Positions 40,469-52,240 of a stretch of DNA of 64,000 nucleotides are shown here, piece by piece (positions within the stretch are counted from its first letter, which is position 1; each line of letters starts with the position of its first letter). Made by a program: the position numbers and the translations under genes. The notes beneath the pieces are model-generated. The model was not told the DNA's origin and searched no databases. It was given only the letters and a program-made list of their open reading frames with translations. The stretch lies in assembly GCF_002901845.1 (NCBI RefSeq), contig NZ_PPQE01000025.1, positions 821,676 to 885,675 of the forward strand. The letters are read 5' to 3'. Origin of the DNA: Staphylococcus hominis subsp. hominis. Its GTDB lineage: Bacteria; Bacillota; Bacilli; Staphylococcales; Staphylococcaceae.

Positions 40469-40507
40469 AAAAAGTCAAAGCCAATGTTCAATTGACTTTG
40501 ACTTTTT
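40469..40507 (-). terminator. Terminator or attenuator between dnaK and dnaJ
   Basis: Perfect 12-bp arms AAAAAGTCAAAG / CTTTGACTTTTT with a 15-nt loop, then C and TTTT on the minus strand. It can lower dnaJ-mtaB transcription relative to dnaK or stabilise the dnaK mRNA 3' end. Confidence 0.8.
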
Positions 40508-40556
40508 GGCTTACATTTATAAATGTTTACATAGTAAACGTTATAAACGATTAGCT

Positions 40557-42407
<1,851 letters not shown>

Positions 42408-42431
42408 TTAAAAATTTTTCAAATTTAAATC

Positions 42432-43055
42432 TTATTGATTAACTTTGACCATAGATGGTCTTAAAACTCTATCTTTTAATTTATACCCTTTTTGTAATTC
42501 TTGAGTGATTTCACCAGAATTAAAATCAGGATTGTCATCTTGAACAACAGCTTGATGGAAGTTTGGATCGAATTCTTGACCTTCAGATTCAATTTCTTCT
42601 AAGCCATTGTCTTTTAATGCTCTTAATAAGCTTTCATGAATCATTTGAACGCCTTTTTTGAGAGATTTAAATGATTCATCATCACCCTCAATTTGCAGTG
42701 CACGTTCAATGTTATCGATAGTAGGTAAAATATCAGTAAGCACGTGTTGAGCTTGATATTTTTTATTTGTTTCATTTTCATTTCGAATTCGACGCTTATA
42801 ATTTTCGAATTCAGCATATAATCTTAAATATTTTTCTTCATTTTCATTTGCTTTTAATTGTAATTGTTGAATCTCTTCGTCTTTAGATTGATCATTTTTA
42901 TCTTCATTATCATGTTCAGATGTAGATTCATTATTTAATTCTTCTTCAGAAGGATTATTTTCTACATCATTTAAAGACGACGCTTCGTTTTTAACGGTTT
43001 CATTTTCTTCAGTATGTTCAGTGTTATTTTTCACTGATTCGTCTTTTTCTGTCAT
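42432..43055 (-). CDS. grpE: Nucleotide exchange factor GrpE
   Basis: 207-aa dimeric exchange factor for DnaK. The first 70 residues are acidic and disordered (Glu/Asn/Ser-rich), followed by a long helix with heptads (about 70-110) and the C-terminal beta domain ([32 protein letters not shown]). It lies 31 nt after hrcA. Confidence 0.96.
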   Translation of the reverse strand: MTEKDESVKNNTEHTEENETVKNEASSLNDVENNPSEEELNNESTSEHDNEDKNDQSKDEEIQQLQLKANENEEKYLRLYAEFENYKRRIRNENETNKKYQAQHVLTDILPTIDNIERALQIEGDDESFKSLKKGVQMIHESLLRALKDNGLEEIESEGQEFDPNFHQAVVQDDNPDFNSGEITQELQKGYKLKDRVLRPSMVKVNQ

Positions 43056-43086
43056 TTTATGCCCTCCAATATAATTACAATTAGAT

Positions 43087-44064
43087 TCACCATATTTGAT
43101 TAAGTAATTGAATCACATTTTGATAATGCATCGCAGTTGGTCCGATAACCGCAATTTGTCCTTTTAGTGCATCATCAAAATGGTACTGGCTCGTTATAAT
43201 TGAAATATCACTTAACCCTTTATCTATTTCGTGGCCAATTTTAACATTAATTTCAGAAGTAGAAATATTTTCTAGTAACTCGATAATTTTTTCTGATTCT
43301 AGATATTGTAAGATTGGCTGAATAGAAGAAACATTGGTTTCGTTCAGTGCATCAATAAGTTTAACCTTTCCACCCATAAAAATGCTATTACTTTGTTTAT
43401 GGAGATGAGAAGTTAGCATGATAGTTAATTCATTTATAAAGGATTGTTCCGCAATAGAATTTGTAAATTGTTTTAACTTCTTATTAAAATCAAATTGACT
43501 TTTATAATAATTATCAGTCAAAAAATTTGAAATCCTTGTTAACCTATCATCGTCAAACTCCATTGATTCACTTAAATGTAAATGTTCTACATGTCCAGAA
43601 TTATAGATGATGACCATTATAATTATAGACGAATTTGCACGAATCAAATGAACATTATTTATAATATCTGTTTTGTGATTAGGTCGAACAACCAACGTTG
43701 CATATTGAGATTTTATTGATAATTCATCAGCAAAATAACTAAGGGCTGAAGAAATATCATAATGATTCTCAATCAAAAGTTGATTTAAACGTTGAACTTT
43801 ATTTTGTTTTTGATGAGATGTTTGTTTTAACAATTGATTGACGTATAATCTAAAACCTTGTTCAGAAGGTGCACGCCCTGAAGATGAATGAATTTTTTCT
43901 AAAAAATTCAACTCTTCCAAATACTTCATTTCGTTTCTAATAGTAGCTGGGCTTACATTTAAGTTATGTCTATCAATTAAGGTTTTAGAACCTATCGGTT
44001 GTCCTAAATCAACATAATCTTCAACAATTGCATTTAAAATGCTTAATTGTCTATTTGTAATCAT
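43087..44064 (-). CDS. hrcA: Heat-inducible transcription repressor HrcA
   Basis: 325-aa repressor binding CIRCE operators. The N-terminal winged helix contains [26 protein letters not shown], the typical signature, with a GAF-like dimerisation and regulatory domain behind it. It is the first gene of hrcA-grpE-dnaK-dnaJ-prmA-rsmE-mtaB. A CIRCE element and a CtsR site lie directly upstream, so it represses its own operon and needs GroEL for activity in known systems. Confidence 0.97.
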   Translation of the reverse strand: MITNRQLSILNAIVEDYVDLGQPIGSKTLIDRHNLNVSPATIRNEMKYLEELNFLEKIHSSSGRAPSEQGFRLYVNQLLKQTSHQKQNKVQRLNQLLIENHYDISSALSYFADELSIKSQYATLVVRPNHKTDIINNVHLIRANSSIIIMVIIYNSGHVEHLHLSESMEFDDDRLTRISNFLTDNYYKSQFDFNKKLKQFTNSIAEQSFINELTIMLTSHLHKQSNSIFMGGKVKLIDALNETNVSSIQPILQYLESEKIIELLENISTSEINVKIGHEIDKGLSDISIITSQYHFDDALKGQIAVIGPTAMHYQNVIQLLNQIW

Positions 44065-44076
44065 GTCTTCACCTCA

Positions 44077-44103
44077 TTAGCACTCCTTTGTCTCAAGTGC
44101 TAA
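44077..44103 (-). promoter_or_regulatory. CIRCE operator (HrcA binding site)
   Basis: TTAGCACTC, nine bases, AAGTGCTAA. This is the canonical CIRCE inverted repeat with a single base change (GAGTGCTAA expected). It covers the 5' end of the hrcA transcript, between the -10 element and the SD. Confidence 0.95.
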
Positions 44104-44107
44104 TTAT

Positions 44108-44136
44108 AATTTAACAAATTGGTCAAAGTAAGTCAA
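44108..44136 (-). promoter_or_regulatory. Sigma-A promoter of the hrcA operon
   Basis: TTGACT (44131-44136), 17 bp, TAAATT (44108-44113) on the minus strand. The CtsR site overlaps the -35 and the CIRCE follows the -10. Confidence 0.75.
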
Positions 44137-44137
44137 C
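44121..44137 (+). promoter_or_regulatory. CtsR operator
   Basis: GGTCAAA-GTA-AGTCAAC is a direct heptad repeat matching the CtsR consensus RGTCAAANNNRGTCAAA with one mismatch. It overlaps the hrcA promoter. Dual HrcA/CtsR control of dnaK is established for S. aureus, and the sites here agree. Confidence 0.88.
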
Positions 44138-44167
44138 GTTAAAGCTCTTATTTTTCAAAAAAATTTA

Positions 44168-45289
44168 TTAATTTAATAGAAATGCTTCAAAAACTTCATT
44201 TCCAATGATTTTTCCCCTGTTTGTCAATGAAATATGGTTATCTCTTTCATAGAGTAAATTTTTCTTTTTCAGATTATTTATTGTCTCACCAAACACTTTA
44301 TCCATTGAGGTACCAAATTTTGAAAGAAATTTAACTTTATCGACACCTTTATTCATTCTTAATCCTAAAAACATTTCTTCTTCCATTCTTTCTGATTGAG
44401 TAGGGAAATTGGAAGTTAAAATAGGACGTTGATGATTATTAATAGCATTGATGTAATGATTAACAGGATTGAGATTCGAATAGCGTTCTCCATTTACATA
44501 TCCACTTGCGCCTGCTCCAAAACCATAATATTCTTCATTTAGCCAGTAAGTCTTATTATGTCTTGATTCATGATGAGACTTGGCGAAATTTGAGATTTCA
44601 TACTGTTTAAATGAAGTTTCTCCTAAAACATTCATTAAATATTGGTACATTTCAGCTCCTAGATCTTCGTTTGGCAATTTTAATTTGCCTTTTCGATACA
44701 TATTATAAAATTGAGTTTTAGGTTCTAAAATTAATCCATAACTTGAAATATGATCTATATCCATTTGTATTGCTCTATTAAGACTATCTGAAAAATCGTC
44801 TAATGTTTGAGTTGGTAAATGATACATTAGGTCTAAACTAATCGATTCAATATTTGCTTTTCTAGCATAATCTACAGCATTATATATATCTTGAGTTTTA
44901 TGTGTTCTACCTAGAATTTTTAGTAATTCTGGTTTAAATGTTTGTACACCCATAGAAATTCTATTTACACCATATGAGTGCAGTAATTTCACTTTATCTA
45001 AAGTTAATTCATCGGGGTTTGCTTCAAATGTATATTCACCTTTAATTGAAAAAGTTGACTGTATTGCTTTTAAAAGTGTTTCAAGTTGCTTGAGATTTAA
45101 AGCTGTAGGAGTACCTCCTCCAACGTACATTGTTTCAAGATTTCTAATTTCACTTGTTTTCATTTCTTTAATTAATGCAGAAATATATTCATCTACTGGT
45201 TGTTTGTTAATAAAGTACTTATTAAAATCACAATATGTACAAATCCTAACGCAAAAAGGTATATGAATATACGCACTTTTTATTGACAT
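44168..45289 (-). CDS. hemW: Heme chaperone HemW (coproporphyrinogen III oxidase-like)
   Basis: 373-aa radical-SAM-family protein, often misannotated as HemN. The CxxxCxxC motif is Cys13, Cys17 and Cys20 (PFCVRICTYC), followed by MYVGGGTPT, the SAM-binding glycine motif. HemW proteins bind and deliver heme rather than make protoporphyrin. It is about 0.1 kb upstream of the hrcA promoter and 80 bp after lepA. Confidence 0.94.
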   Translation of the reverse strand: MSIKSAYIHIPFCVRICTYCDFNKYFINKQPVDEYISALIKEMKTSEIRNLETMYVGGGTPTALNLKQLETLLKAIQSTFSIKGEYTFEANPDELTLDKVKLLHSYGVNRISMGVQTFKPELLKILGRTHKTQDIYNAVDYARKANIESISLDLMYHLPTQTLDDFSDSLNRAIQMDIDHISSYGLILEPKTQFYNMYRKGKLKLPNEDLGAEMYQYLMNVLGETSFKQYEISNFAKSHHESRHNKTYWLNEEYYGFGAGASGYVNGERYSNLNPVNHYINAINNHQRPILTSNFPTQSERMEEEMFLGLRMNKGVDKVKFLSKFGTSMDKVFGETINNLKKKNLLYERDNHISLTNRGKIIGNEVFEAFLLN

Positions 45290-45325
45290 AGTTACACCCT
45301 CAATTTTAAGTTTTTAAAACACAAA

Positions 45326-45361
45326 CGAGGTTGGAACACATGATTGTAGGTTCCAGCCTCG
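45326..45361 (-). terminator. Terminator of lepA
   Basis: 12-bp arms CGAGGTTGGAAC / GTTCCAGCCTCG (one wobble) with a 12-nt loop, followed by TTTGTGTTTT on the minus strand, 10 bp past the lepA stop. Same family as 13017 and 22646. Confidence 0.83.
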
Positions 45362-45371
45362 CATTAATAAT

Positions 45372-47195
45372 TTATTCATCATCCATTTTAAGAACAGCTA
45401 AGAAAGCATCTTGTGGTATTTCTACGTTACCAACAGCTTTCATTTTTGCTTTACCAGCTTTTTGTTTTTCAAGTAATTTACGTTTACGGCTGATATCTCC
45501 ACCATAACACTTAGATAACACATTTTTACCCATAGATTTAATATTAGTTCGGGCTACGATTTTTTGACCTATTGCAGCTTGAACCGGAACTTCGAATTGT
45601 TGTCTAGGAATAAGTGTTTTTAACTTTTCAACAAGAGCTTTACCTCGTTCATACGCAAAATCTCTGTGAACGATAAAACTAAGTGCATCTACTTTGTCAC
45701 CATTTAATAAAATATCCATTTTAACTAAATTACTTTCTTTATTTTCGATAAATTCATAATCAAATGAAGCATAGCCTTTCGTATTAGATTTTAATTGGTC
45801 AAAGAAATCAAATACAACTTCTGACAATGGAATTTCATAAACGATATTTACACGGATATCATCTAAGTAATCCATGTTTATAAATTGGCCACGTTTACGT
45901 TGACACAGTTCCATAACTGCTCCTACATAGTCATTTGGAACCATCATTGTTGCTTTTACATATGGTTCATAAATCGCTTTAATTCTATCATGTTCAGGCA
46001 TTTGAGATGGATTATCAACTATAACTTCTGAACCATCATTCATTTCGCATTTATATATAACTGAAGGTGCAGTGGCAATTAATTCTATTCCAAACTCTCG
46101 TTCAATTCTCTCTTGAATAATTTCCATATGTAGCATACCTAAGAATCCTGTTCTAAATCCAAATCCCAACGCTTGTGATGATTCTGGTTCAAATTCTAAT
46201 GATGCATCATTTAATTGAAGTTTTTCAAGAGCTTCTCTTAAATCGTTATAATCTTTATTATCAATTGGGAACAATCCACAATAAACCATTGGATTCATCT
46301 TTTTATACCCTTTTAACGGAGCATCTGCTGGTCTATCTACATGAGTGATAGTATCCCCAACACGTGAATCGTCGACATTTTTAATACTTGCAATAATATA
46401 TCCAACATCGCCTACTGTAAGTTCTTCAATTGGTAGTTGTTTAGGAGTATTAATCCCAACCTCAGTAACTTCAAACTCTTTTCCTGTTGCCATCATTTTG
46501 ATACGATCTCCAGCTTTTACAACGCCTTCCATTACACGAATAGAAGAAATAACACCTCGATAAGGATCGTACTCTGAATCAAAAATAAGAGCTTTAAGCG
46601 GTGCACTAGGATCTCCTTCTGGTGGAGGAACAACTTCAACAATTTTTTCTAAGATTTCATCAATACCAATATTTGATTTAGCACTTGCTAACACAACTTC
46701 ATCTTTATCTAAACCAATAACGTCTTCTAATTCTTGTTTTACTCTTTCTGGTTCAGCTGCGGGTAGATCTATTTTATTTACTACCGGTAAGAGTTCTAAA
46801 TCATTATCTAGTGCTAAGTAAACATTAGCAAGAGTTTGAGCCTCAATGCCTTGTGCAGCATCAACTACTAAAATAGCGCCTTCACATGCAGCTAATGAAC
46901 GAGAAACTTCATATGAGAAATCGACGTGCCCTGGAGTATCGATCAAATGAAACGTATAAGTCTGTCCATCTTTAGATTCATATTTTAATCTAACAGCATT
47001 TAATTTAATTGTAATACCGCGCTCTCTTTCAAGATCCATTGAATCAAGCAATTGATTTTGCATTTCTCTAGTTTCTACAGATTTAGTATTTTCTAATATT
47101 CTATCTGCTAACGTTGATTTACCATGATCAATATGAGCAATTATAGAAAAGTTTCTTATATTGTCTCTTCGGTTATAGCGTTCTTGCATATCCAT
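45372..47195 (-). CDS. lepA: Elongation factor 4 (LepA)
   Basis: 607-aa ribosomal GTPase related to EF-G, implicated in ribosome back-translocation or assembly. G1 is AHIDHGKST (19-27), G2 RERGITIK, G3 DTPGH and G4 NKIDLP. Domains II and III follow, with the unique LepA C-terminal domain ending in [19 protein letters not shown]. The start ATG at 47195 has a weak SD; a second ATG is two codons later. Monocistronic between its own promoter and terminator. Confidence 0.97.
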   Translation of the reverse strand: MDMQERYNRRDNIRNFSIIAHIDHGKSTLADRILENTKSVETREMQNQLLDSMDLERERGITIKLNAVRLKYESKDGQTYTFHLIDTPGHVDFSYEVSRSLAACEGAILVVDAAQGIEAQTLANVYLALDNDLELLPVVNKIDLPAAEPERVKQELEDVIGLDKDEVVLASAKSNIGIDEILEKIVEVVPPPEGDPSAPLKALIFDSEYDPYRGVISSIRVMEGVVKAGDRIKMMATGKEFEVTEVGINTPKQLPIEELTVGDVGYIIASIKNVDDSRVGDTITHVDRPADAPLKGYKKMNPMVYCGLFPIDNKDYNDLREALEKLQLNDASLEFEPESSQALGFGFRTGFLGMLHMEIIQERIEREFGIELIATAPSVIYKCEMNDGSEVIVDNPSQMPEHDRIKAIYEPYVKATMMVPNDYVGAVMELCQRKRGQFINMDYLDDIRVNIVYEIPLSEVVFDFFDQLKSNTKGYASFDYEFIENKESNLVKMDILLNGDKVDALSFIVHRDFAYERGKALVEKLKTLIPRQQFEVPVQAAIGQKIVARTNIKSMGKNVLSKCYGGDISRKRKLLEKQKAGKAKMKAVGNVEIPQDAFLAVLKMDDE

Positions 47196-47248
47196 AACTT
47201 ATCATTCTCGCTTTCGTAAATTTACCCGTATGTGTATACATCTTTGAC

Positions 47249-47277
47249 ATAATATCGTTTTTAATCATTATTTGCAA
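47249..47277 (-). promoter_or_regulatory. Sigma-A promoter of lepA
   Basis: TTGCAA (47272-47277), 17 bp, TATTAT (47249-47254) on the minus strand, about 54 bp upstream of the lepA start. Confidence 0.65.
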
Positions 47278-47471
47278 ATTTAAGAGAAAAGAATCATCAT
47301 GTGAAGATTCTTTATTTACTTTTAATTTTAAGATTTTTCTTAAACTACATAACAATTATAAAGTGTTGTATAAAGGTTTCCAATAGTTAATATCGTTCTT
47401 TTTGTAAATAAATAGGTTTAATGTTAATAAATGATTGCACAAATATTCATGTTTTGATAAAATATTTCTTG

Positions 47472-47499
47472 TTGTAATCAAAATAAAATTTGATATGCT
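47472..47499 (+). promoter_or_regulatory. Candidate sigma-A promoter of rpsT
   Basis: TTGTAA (47472-47477), 16 bp, TATGCT (47494-47499). This would give a leader of about 20 nt that holds little more than the SD. Confidence 0.55.
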
Positions 47500-47525
47500 T
47501 AGATCACTTTTAGGAGGTGACAGTA

Positions 47526-47777
47526 ATGCCAAATATTAAATCTGCTATTAAACGTGTAAGAACAACTGAAACTGCTGAAGAACGTAATATTTCACAAAAA
47601 AACGCTATGCGTACTGCAGTGAAAAATGCTAAATCAGCAATTGAAAATAATGCTGATAATAAAGCTGAATTAGTTAACTTCGCAATTAAATCAGTTGATA
47701 AAGCTGCACACAGTAACTTAATTCATTCAAATAAAGCTGACCGCATTAAATCTCAATTAATGTCTTCAAGCAAATAA
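47526..47777 (+). CDS. rpsT: 30S ribosomal protein S20
   Basis: 83-aa basic helical protein of the small subunit. I chose the ATG at 47526 (MPNIKSAIKRVRT) after the strong SD AGGAGGTGA; the in-frame GTG three codons earlier is within that SD. It is transcribed alone on the + strand, convergent with holA, and ends at a strong terminator. Confidence 0.97.
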   Translation: MPNIKSAIKRVRTTETAEERNISQKNAMRTAVKNAKSAIENNADNKAELVNFAIKSVDKAAHSNLIHSNKADRIKSQLMSSSK

Positions 47778-47783
47778 TCATTT

Positions 47784-47814
47784 AAAAAGTTCAAGCGATT
47801 AGCTTGAACTTTTT
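47784..47814. terminator. Terminator between rpsT and holA
   Basis: Perfect 13-bp arms AAAAAGTTCAAGC / GCTTGAACTTTTT with a 5-nt loop and T-run for rpsT. A-runs on the other side let it also work for holA in the opposite direction. Confidence 0.92.
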
Positions 47815-47818
47815 TTAT

Positions 47819-48793
47819 TTATAAAGAAAGAATAAATAATTCTAAAATCAGTTGTTTATCCATATATGAGGATTTTAACTTATAATCAGTTTCTGCACAT
47901 TGATCAATAATATTTAGCAAATGAGTTAATTGATAATGTTTTACTTGATTTAAAGCCAATTTAACTCGATATGGGTGCACATTAATTGTTTTAGCAATTT
48001 GTTGTCCGCTATATCCTTTTCGACTTAAAATTTTACATTGATAATATAATCGATAATTACTTGTTATTAATGCTAATAGTTTAATAGGTTCTTCCTTCAT
48101 TACTATTAAATCTTTAATAAGTTGAATGGCTTTATATTTTTCTCCTTTTTGTATATATTCAGTTAAAAGAAAAACATTTTGTTCTAAACTTCTATTAATA
48201 ATCTCTTCAACATCTTTTTTATTTATAGTTGGTCGCTCTCCTAAGAATAAAATGATTTTTTCTAATTCTTGCGAAACTATATTAAAGTTAATACCAGTTA
48301 ATTCTATAAATAAATCTAATGCATCCTGTTTAATATCTTTAAAATTTTCATGAAGTTTATTTTTTATCCATTTTTTAATCTCTTGTTCAGACATCTGTTC
48401 AACTTTAGTTAGCTTGCTTGTCTTTTTTAAAGTTTTAGTAATTTTCTTTCTTTCATCTAATTTATTTTGATACACTTCAAAAATGATAAAATTTTCTCCA
48501 TCATATTTTTCTAAAAATTCGTTCACTTGTTCGTTGTTTGGTTGGATATCTTTTGAAACTTTCTCACCTGTAAAGATAAAAGCATTTTTAACAACGATAG
48601 CTTTTTTCTCTGAAATAAAAGGCATCGTTAATGCTTCTTCCATAATCTGATTAAAACTTGTATCATAAAGATTATATTTAACATAGTTAAAATCGTCTTT
48701 TTTTTCATTTAAGTAACTTTCTACGATTTCATTACTTTTTTTCTCCACTAGTTCTGGCACTTCTCCGTATATAGCCATTATATTATTAGCCAT
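47819..48793 (-). CDS. holA: DNA polymerase III delta subunit
   Basis: 324-aa clamp-loader subunit that opens the beta sliding clamp. It has an N-terminal RecA-like domain without a Walker A motif (as usual for delta), the lid, and a C-terminal collar domain (KAIQLIKDLIVMKEEPIKLLALI, near 225-250). I chose the ATG at 48793 (MANNIMAIYG) after AAGGGTG; the GTG four codons earlier is part of the SD. It follows comEC by about 70 nt, as in B. subtilis (yqeN). Confidence 0.93.
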   Translation of the reverse strand: MANNIMAIYGEVPELVEKKSNEIVESYLNEKKDDFNYVKYNLYDTSFNQIMEEALTMPFISEKKAIVVKNAFIFTGEKVSKDIQPNNEQVNEFLEKYDGENFIIFEVYQNKLDERKKITKTLKKTSKLTKVEQMSEQEIKKWIKNKLHENFKDIKQDALDLFIELTGINFNIVSQELEKIILFLGERPTINKKDVEEIINRSLEQNVFLLTEYIQKGEKYKAIQLIKDLIVMKEEPIKLLALITSNYRLYYQCKILSRKGYSGQQIAKTINVHPYRVKLALNQVKHYQLTHLLNIIDQCAETDYKLKSSYMDKQLILELFILSL

Positions 48794-48863
48794 GTAAACT
48801 TGCACCCTTTCAAAATTCTACCATTAAGTTATTATAGCATTGTGTAATTATTATTCTCTATCA

Positions 48864-51053
48864 TTAACTTTTATTAAAGGATGATATAAGTTGATTATCG
48901 AGATTTAAAGTAATATCTCCATCAGTCTGAGTATTGTAGATATGAGAATTAATTTTCTCTAATTTATCTATCGTTTCATTATTAGGCAAATGAAAAGTAT
49001 TATTTTTTCCACTTGAAATAATACTTATTTTAGGTTGTATGATTTCTAACAAATGTTTTGAACTACTTGTTTTACTGCCATGGTGTCCAACTTTTAGAAC
49101 ATCAATTAACGGTAAATGATATTTCTTTAATAATAAATTTTCATTTTCTTCAATTGCGTCGCCCATCAATAATAATTTGTAATTTTTGTACTCTATTAAT
49201 GAGATTATACTTTGTGCATTTTTGTCTTCATTGGAATCAATAAAAGCATTTAAAAATGATATTTTAGCTTCTTTCAACTGAATTTTATTAGTCTCTGAAA
49301 CATCAATAACTTTTATATGATATATACTACAAGTTGTATGTATAGTTTTAATTTGTTCTATAGAATAACTTTTTATATATAAATATAAATTTTTGATTCT
49401 TATATTTTGTGCTAAATAAGGAAATTCGCCGATATGATCATTATGTGGATGGGTAAGAATTAAGTGATCAATTTTTGATATTCCTCTAGATTTTAAAGTA
49501 GGAATAATATGATATTTCGCAATATTATGATTATCTTTAATCTTCGTTTGAACTACTTTACCACCAGTATCTACCATCACAGTTTCATTATTTTTTGTTT
49601 GAAAAAGAAAACTATCACCTTGGCCAACGTTTAAAGCAGTAAACGTCGTCGCTAATGGTTGATTAGTGAATCTTAAAAATATTATAAATAAGATAATTAT
49701 AATTAAGAATACTCTATAATTTTTATAACATATAAATGTAGTTAGTAGAGTTAATAAAATGAAACAGTATAGTAGACTTAAATTTGATTGATCAGCGATA
49801 TTTATTTGGTAATTTCTAAATAAAATGAACGGTTGCATTATTCTATCGTGCAGTTCAAATAATTGATTTGCAACCATATTTATATATCGCAAGTCACTAA
49901 AGAAATGATAGAAAATAAATAAAACAATAGAAAGTGGAAAAATAATGAAAGAATATAATGGGACAAATATTACATTAGAAATAAAACCAATCCATTGAAA
50001 CTGATTAAAATGGTAAATACTAATAATCATGGATGAAAATTGAGCGATAATTGTTATATAAATATAATTCTTTAAAATTGATTGATTATTAAATAGTGGC
50101 TTAGAAAGTAGTATAAAAAAAGAAATGATGAAAGAAAATTGAAATCCAATATCATAAGCAAAATTCATATTCCAAATTGTCATCAATAAAAAGACTAAAG
50201 ATAATACACTTATAGACGAAATTTTAAAAGCCTTAGGGATAATAAAAAAAGTAATAGCGGTTAAAACTGCTCTTAAAGCACTCGGTGCAAAATTTGTATA
50301 AAAAATAAATAGTATTAGTATTATAATAATAAAAACTCGTATAAATAATTTTGGAATATTAAACCTGACCAGACTATATTGAATGATAAAAATAATGGTA
50401 GCAACATGTGATCCACTGACAGCAAGTAAATGATAAATACCTATAGCTTTAACTTTATCTAAGTAATCTGTATCAATTGCACCAGTATCCCCAGTAATTA
50501 AAGCTAATACTCTCTCTGGATATTTTAACGAAGAATGATATAACTTGTTTTGAATATAATTTAGGTGTTTATCTATAAAACTTATATGATTAACCTTAGT
50601 ACAATATTTATTATCTATTTGATTGATATAAACATAGACTTCATTTTGAATACTATTTGTGATATTTCCATTAATTTTACATTCTCGATTTTTTAAATCT
50701 TTAGCTCTCAATTGTGGACTTTTAAAAGTAAAGTGATAAAGATTATGTTTATATCGAAATTGTCCTTTAATAATTTGATTGAATTGTTTTATATCATTTT
50801 GAAACGTTACTTTTGAATGTATATTACTGTGGACTTTTAAATTTTGGAGTATTAAATGATTTGTTTTCAAAGTATGGTGTACTTGAAATAAAGCTAGAAA
50901 GAAAAAGGATAGAATTAATAAATAGTGGTATAAAGGAATACTCTTTCGATACACAATAATTAATATAATAGTAAATATTAAAATTGAAAATAATTTAAGA
51001 TGAACCCATAATATACCACTTAAAAAAGAAAGTGCATATAAAACAACTAACAT
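48864..51053 (-). CDS. comEC: Competence DNA channel protein ComEC
   Basis: 729-aa integral membrane protein thought to form the pore through which single-stranded DNA enters. N-terminal helices and a small soluble domain (about 75-165) are followed by the Competence domain with LLAVSGSHVATI near 215 and many transmembrane helices. The C-terminal metallo-beta-lactamase domain carries HPHNDHIG near 540 and DVLKVGHHGSKTS, the putative nuclease site. Its ATG overlaps the comEB stop by 7 nt. Confidence 0.96.
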   Translation of the reverse strand: MLVVLYALSFLSGILWVHLKLFSILIFTIILIIVYRKSIPLYHYLLILSFFFLALFQVHHTLKTNHLILQNLKVHSNIHSKVTFQNDIKQFNQIIKGQFRYKHNLYHFTFKSPQLRAKDLKNRECKINGNITNSIQNEVYVYINQIDNKYCTKVNHISFIDKHLNYIQNKLYHSSLKYPERVLALITGDTGAIDTDYLDKVKAIGIYHLLAVSGSHVATIIFIIQYSLVRFNIPKLFIRVFIIIILILFIFYTNFAPSALRAVLTAITFFIIPKAFKISSISVLSLVFLLMTIWNMNFAYDIGFQFSFIISFFILLSKPLFNNQSILKNYIYITIIAQFSSMIISIYHFNQFQWIGFISNVIFVPLYSFIIFPLSIVLFIFYHFFSDLRYINMVANQLFELHDRIMQPFILFRNYQINIADQSNLSLLYCFILLTLLTTFICYKNYRVFLIIIILFIIFLRFTNQPLATTFTALNVGQGDSFLFQTKNNETVMVDTGGKVVQTKIKDNHNIAKYHIIPTLKSRGISKIDHLILTHPHNDHIGEFPYLAQNIRIKNLYLYIKSYSIEQIKTIHTTCSIYHIKVIDVSETNKIQLKEAKISFLNAFIDSNEDKNAQSIISLIEYKNYKLLLMGDAIEENENLLLKKYHLPLIDVLKVGHHGSKTSSSKHLLEIIQPKISIISSGKNNTFHLPNNETIDKLEKINSHIYNTQTDGDITLNLDNQLISSFNKS

Positions 51054-51511
51054 TCTTTAGTTAAAAATTCAGCTATTTTATTAGCAGAAAATGGTATTTT
51101 TTCATACTCAATACCTGCTTGATTTAATAATTTAATAGCATATTTATGATTATGATAATCTTTTGCATAGTATATTTTTTTAATACCTGCTTGAATAATA
51201 GACTTAGTACAGTTTAAACAAGGAAAATGTGTGACATATATCGTTGCATTATCTGACGATACACCTTGTTTTGCGCATTGTAATAATGCATTCATTTCTG
51301 CGTGGATGGTTCTAATACAATGATCATCTTCTATTAAACATCCTACATCAATACAGTGAACTTCTCCTGCTACTGAGCCATTATAACCTCCTGCAATTAT
51401 TCTATTGTCCTTTACAATTGTTGCGCCTACTGATAATCGTTGACATGTAGAACGTAATGCAAGCAAATGACTTTGTGCCATAAAATATTCATCCCATTTT
51501 ATTCTATCCAT
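51047..51511 (-). CDS. comEB: ComEB, dCMP deaminase family protein
   Basis: 154-aa cytidine/deoxycytidylate deaminase-fold protein. The zinc site is complete: HAE near residue 70 and PCLNC near 98. Extra Cys/His residues (Cys53, Cys58, Cys65 region) may bind a second zinc, as in dCMP deaminases. I chose the ATG at 51511, nine nt after AAGGAG. In B. subtilis ComEB affects competence machinery localisation but is dispensable for uptake; dCMP deamination here is family-based inference. Confidence 0.93.
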   Translation of the reverse strand: MDRIKWDEYFMAQSHLLALRSTCQRLSVGATIVKDNRIIAGGYNGSVAGEVHCIDVGCLIEDDHCIRTIHAEMNALLQCAKQGVSSDNATIYVTHFPCLNCTKSIIQAGIKKIYYAKDYHNHKYAIKLLNQAGIEYEKIPFSANKIAEFLTKEC

Positions 51512-51577
51512 AAAGTTCAACTCCTTAAAAAAATATATATCTATTATAATTTATATTAAAATTTCTTCCAATTTAAT

Positions 51578-52240
51578 TTATGTAGTAAAGTAATCTTTAA
51601 GTTTCTCAAAAGTTTTCCCTCCAATTCCTCTTACTTGTTTTAAGTCTTCAACATTATTAAACTGTCCCTTTTCCTCTCTGTATTTAATAATCTCTTTCAC
51701 TTTAGTTGGCCCTATACCTGGAACATTAAGCAATTCTCTTTCATTTGCTGTGTTAAGATTGACTTTAATACTTTCAGAAGTATTTAAATTACTTTGATTA
51801 GTGGGTGTAGCATTTATTTTCGTTTCATTTTTATTAGGTATATAAATCATTTTTTGATCAGTAAGTTTTTCAGATAAATTGATTTTTGTAATATCAGCGT
51901 TTTCAGAAACTTTAGCTTTTTTTAATACATCTTTAACTCTATCGTTCTTTTTCATTTCATAAACATCTGGTAATTTAACAGCCCCTTTGACATCTACATA
52001 AATAGTTGAATTTTCTTTAGAAGAAGTGGATAAATTATTATCATTTTTATTTTTATTATATTTTTCATTATTATTAAATTGGCTATTATTAGCATTAGAT
52101 GTTGTCATATGTTCTGAAATCTCATTATTTTTCATAAGCATGAGAATCACTATAAAAAGTAACACTACTGCAATTAAAATGATGATATGAGTCTTCCACT
52201 TAGTTAATAATTGAATTATTTCATTTCTATACTTAAACAA
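51578..52240 (-). CDS. comEA: Competence DNA receptor ComEA
   Basis: 220-aa membrane-anchored DNA-binding protein. One N-terminal transmembrane helix (about 17-36), an Asn/Ser-rich linker (40-78), an SLBB-type domain (about 80-138), a second linker, and a C-terminal helix-hairpin-helix pair (LLNVPGIGPTKVKEII, LKQVRGIGGKTFEKLK) that binds double-stranded DNA. It starts with TTG. The SD AAGGAG is inside the 3' arm of a perfect 17-bp inverted repeat ending right at the start codon. First gene of comEA-EB-EC. Confidence 0.95.
   Translation of the reverse strand: MFKYRNEIIQLLTKWKTHIIILIAVVLLFIVILMLMKNNEISEHMTTSNANNSQFNNNEKYNKNKNDNNLSTSSKENSTIYVDVKGAVKLPDVYEMKKNDRVKDVLKKAKVSENADITKINLSEKLTDQKMIYIPNKNETKINATPTNQSNLNTSESIKVNLNTANERELLNVPGIGPTKVKEIIKYREEKGQFNNVEDLKQVRGIGGKTFEKLKDYFTT

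Larger units (their letters stand above)
47196..47525. other. Divergent lepA-rpsT intergenic region
   Basis: 330 bp without a gene. It holds the lepA promoter (47249-47277), the rpsT promoter (47472-47499) and a small hairpin (AAAGAATC / GATTCTTT, 47288-47313) ahead of the lepA promoter. The hairpin could end an unmapped minus-strand transcript or be fortuitous. A 60-codon frame here (47173-47355) has no SD and overlaps lepA, so I did not call it. Confidence 0.6.

Noticed and set aside
47173..47355. 60-codon ORF on the minus strand upstream of lepA
   Set aside because: No SD, contains the lepA promoter, overlaps the lepA start and has no recognisable protein character.
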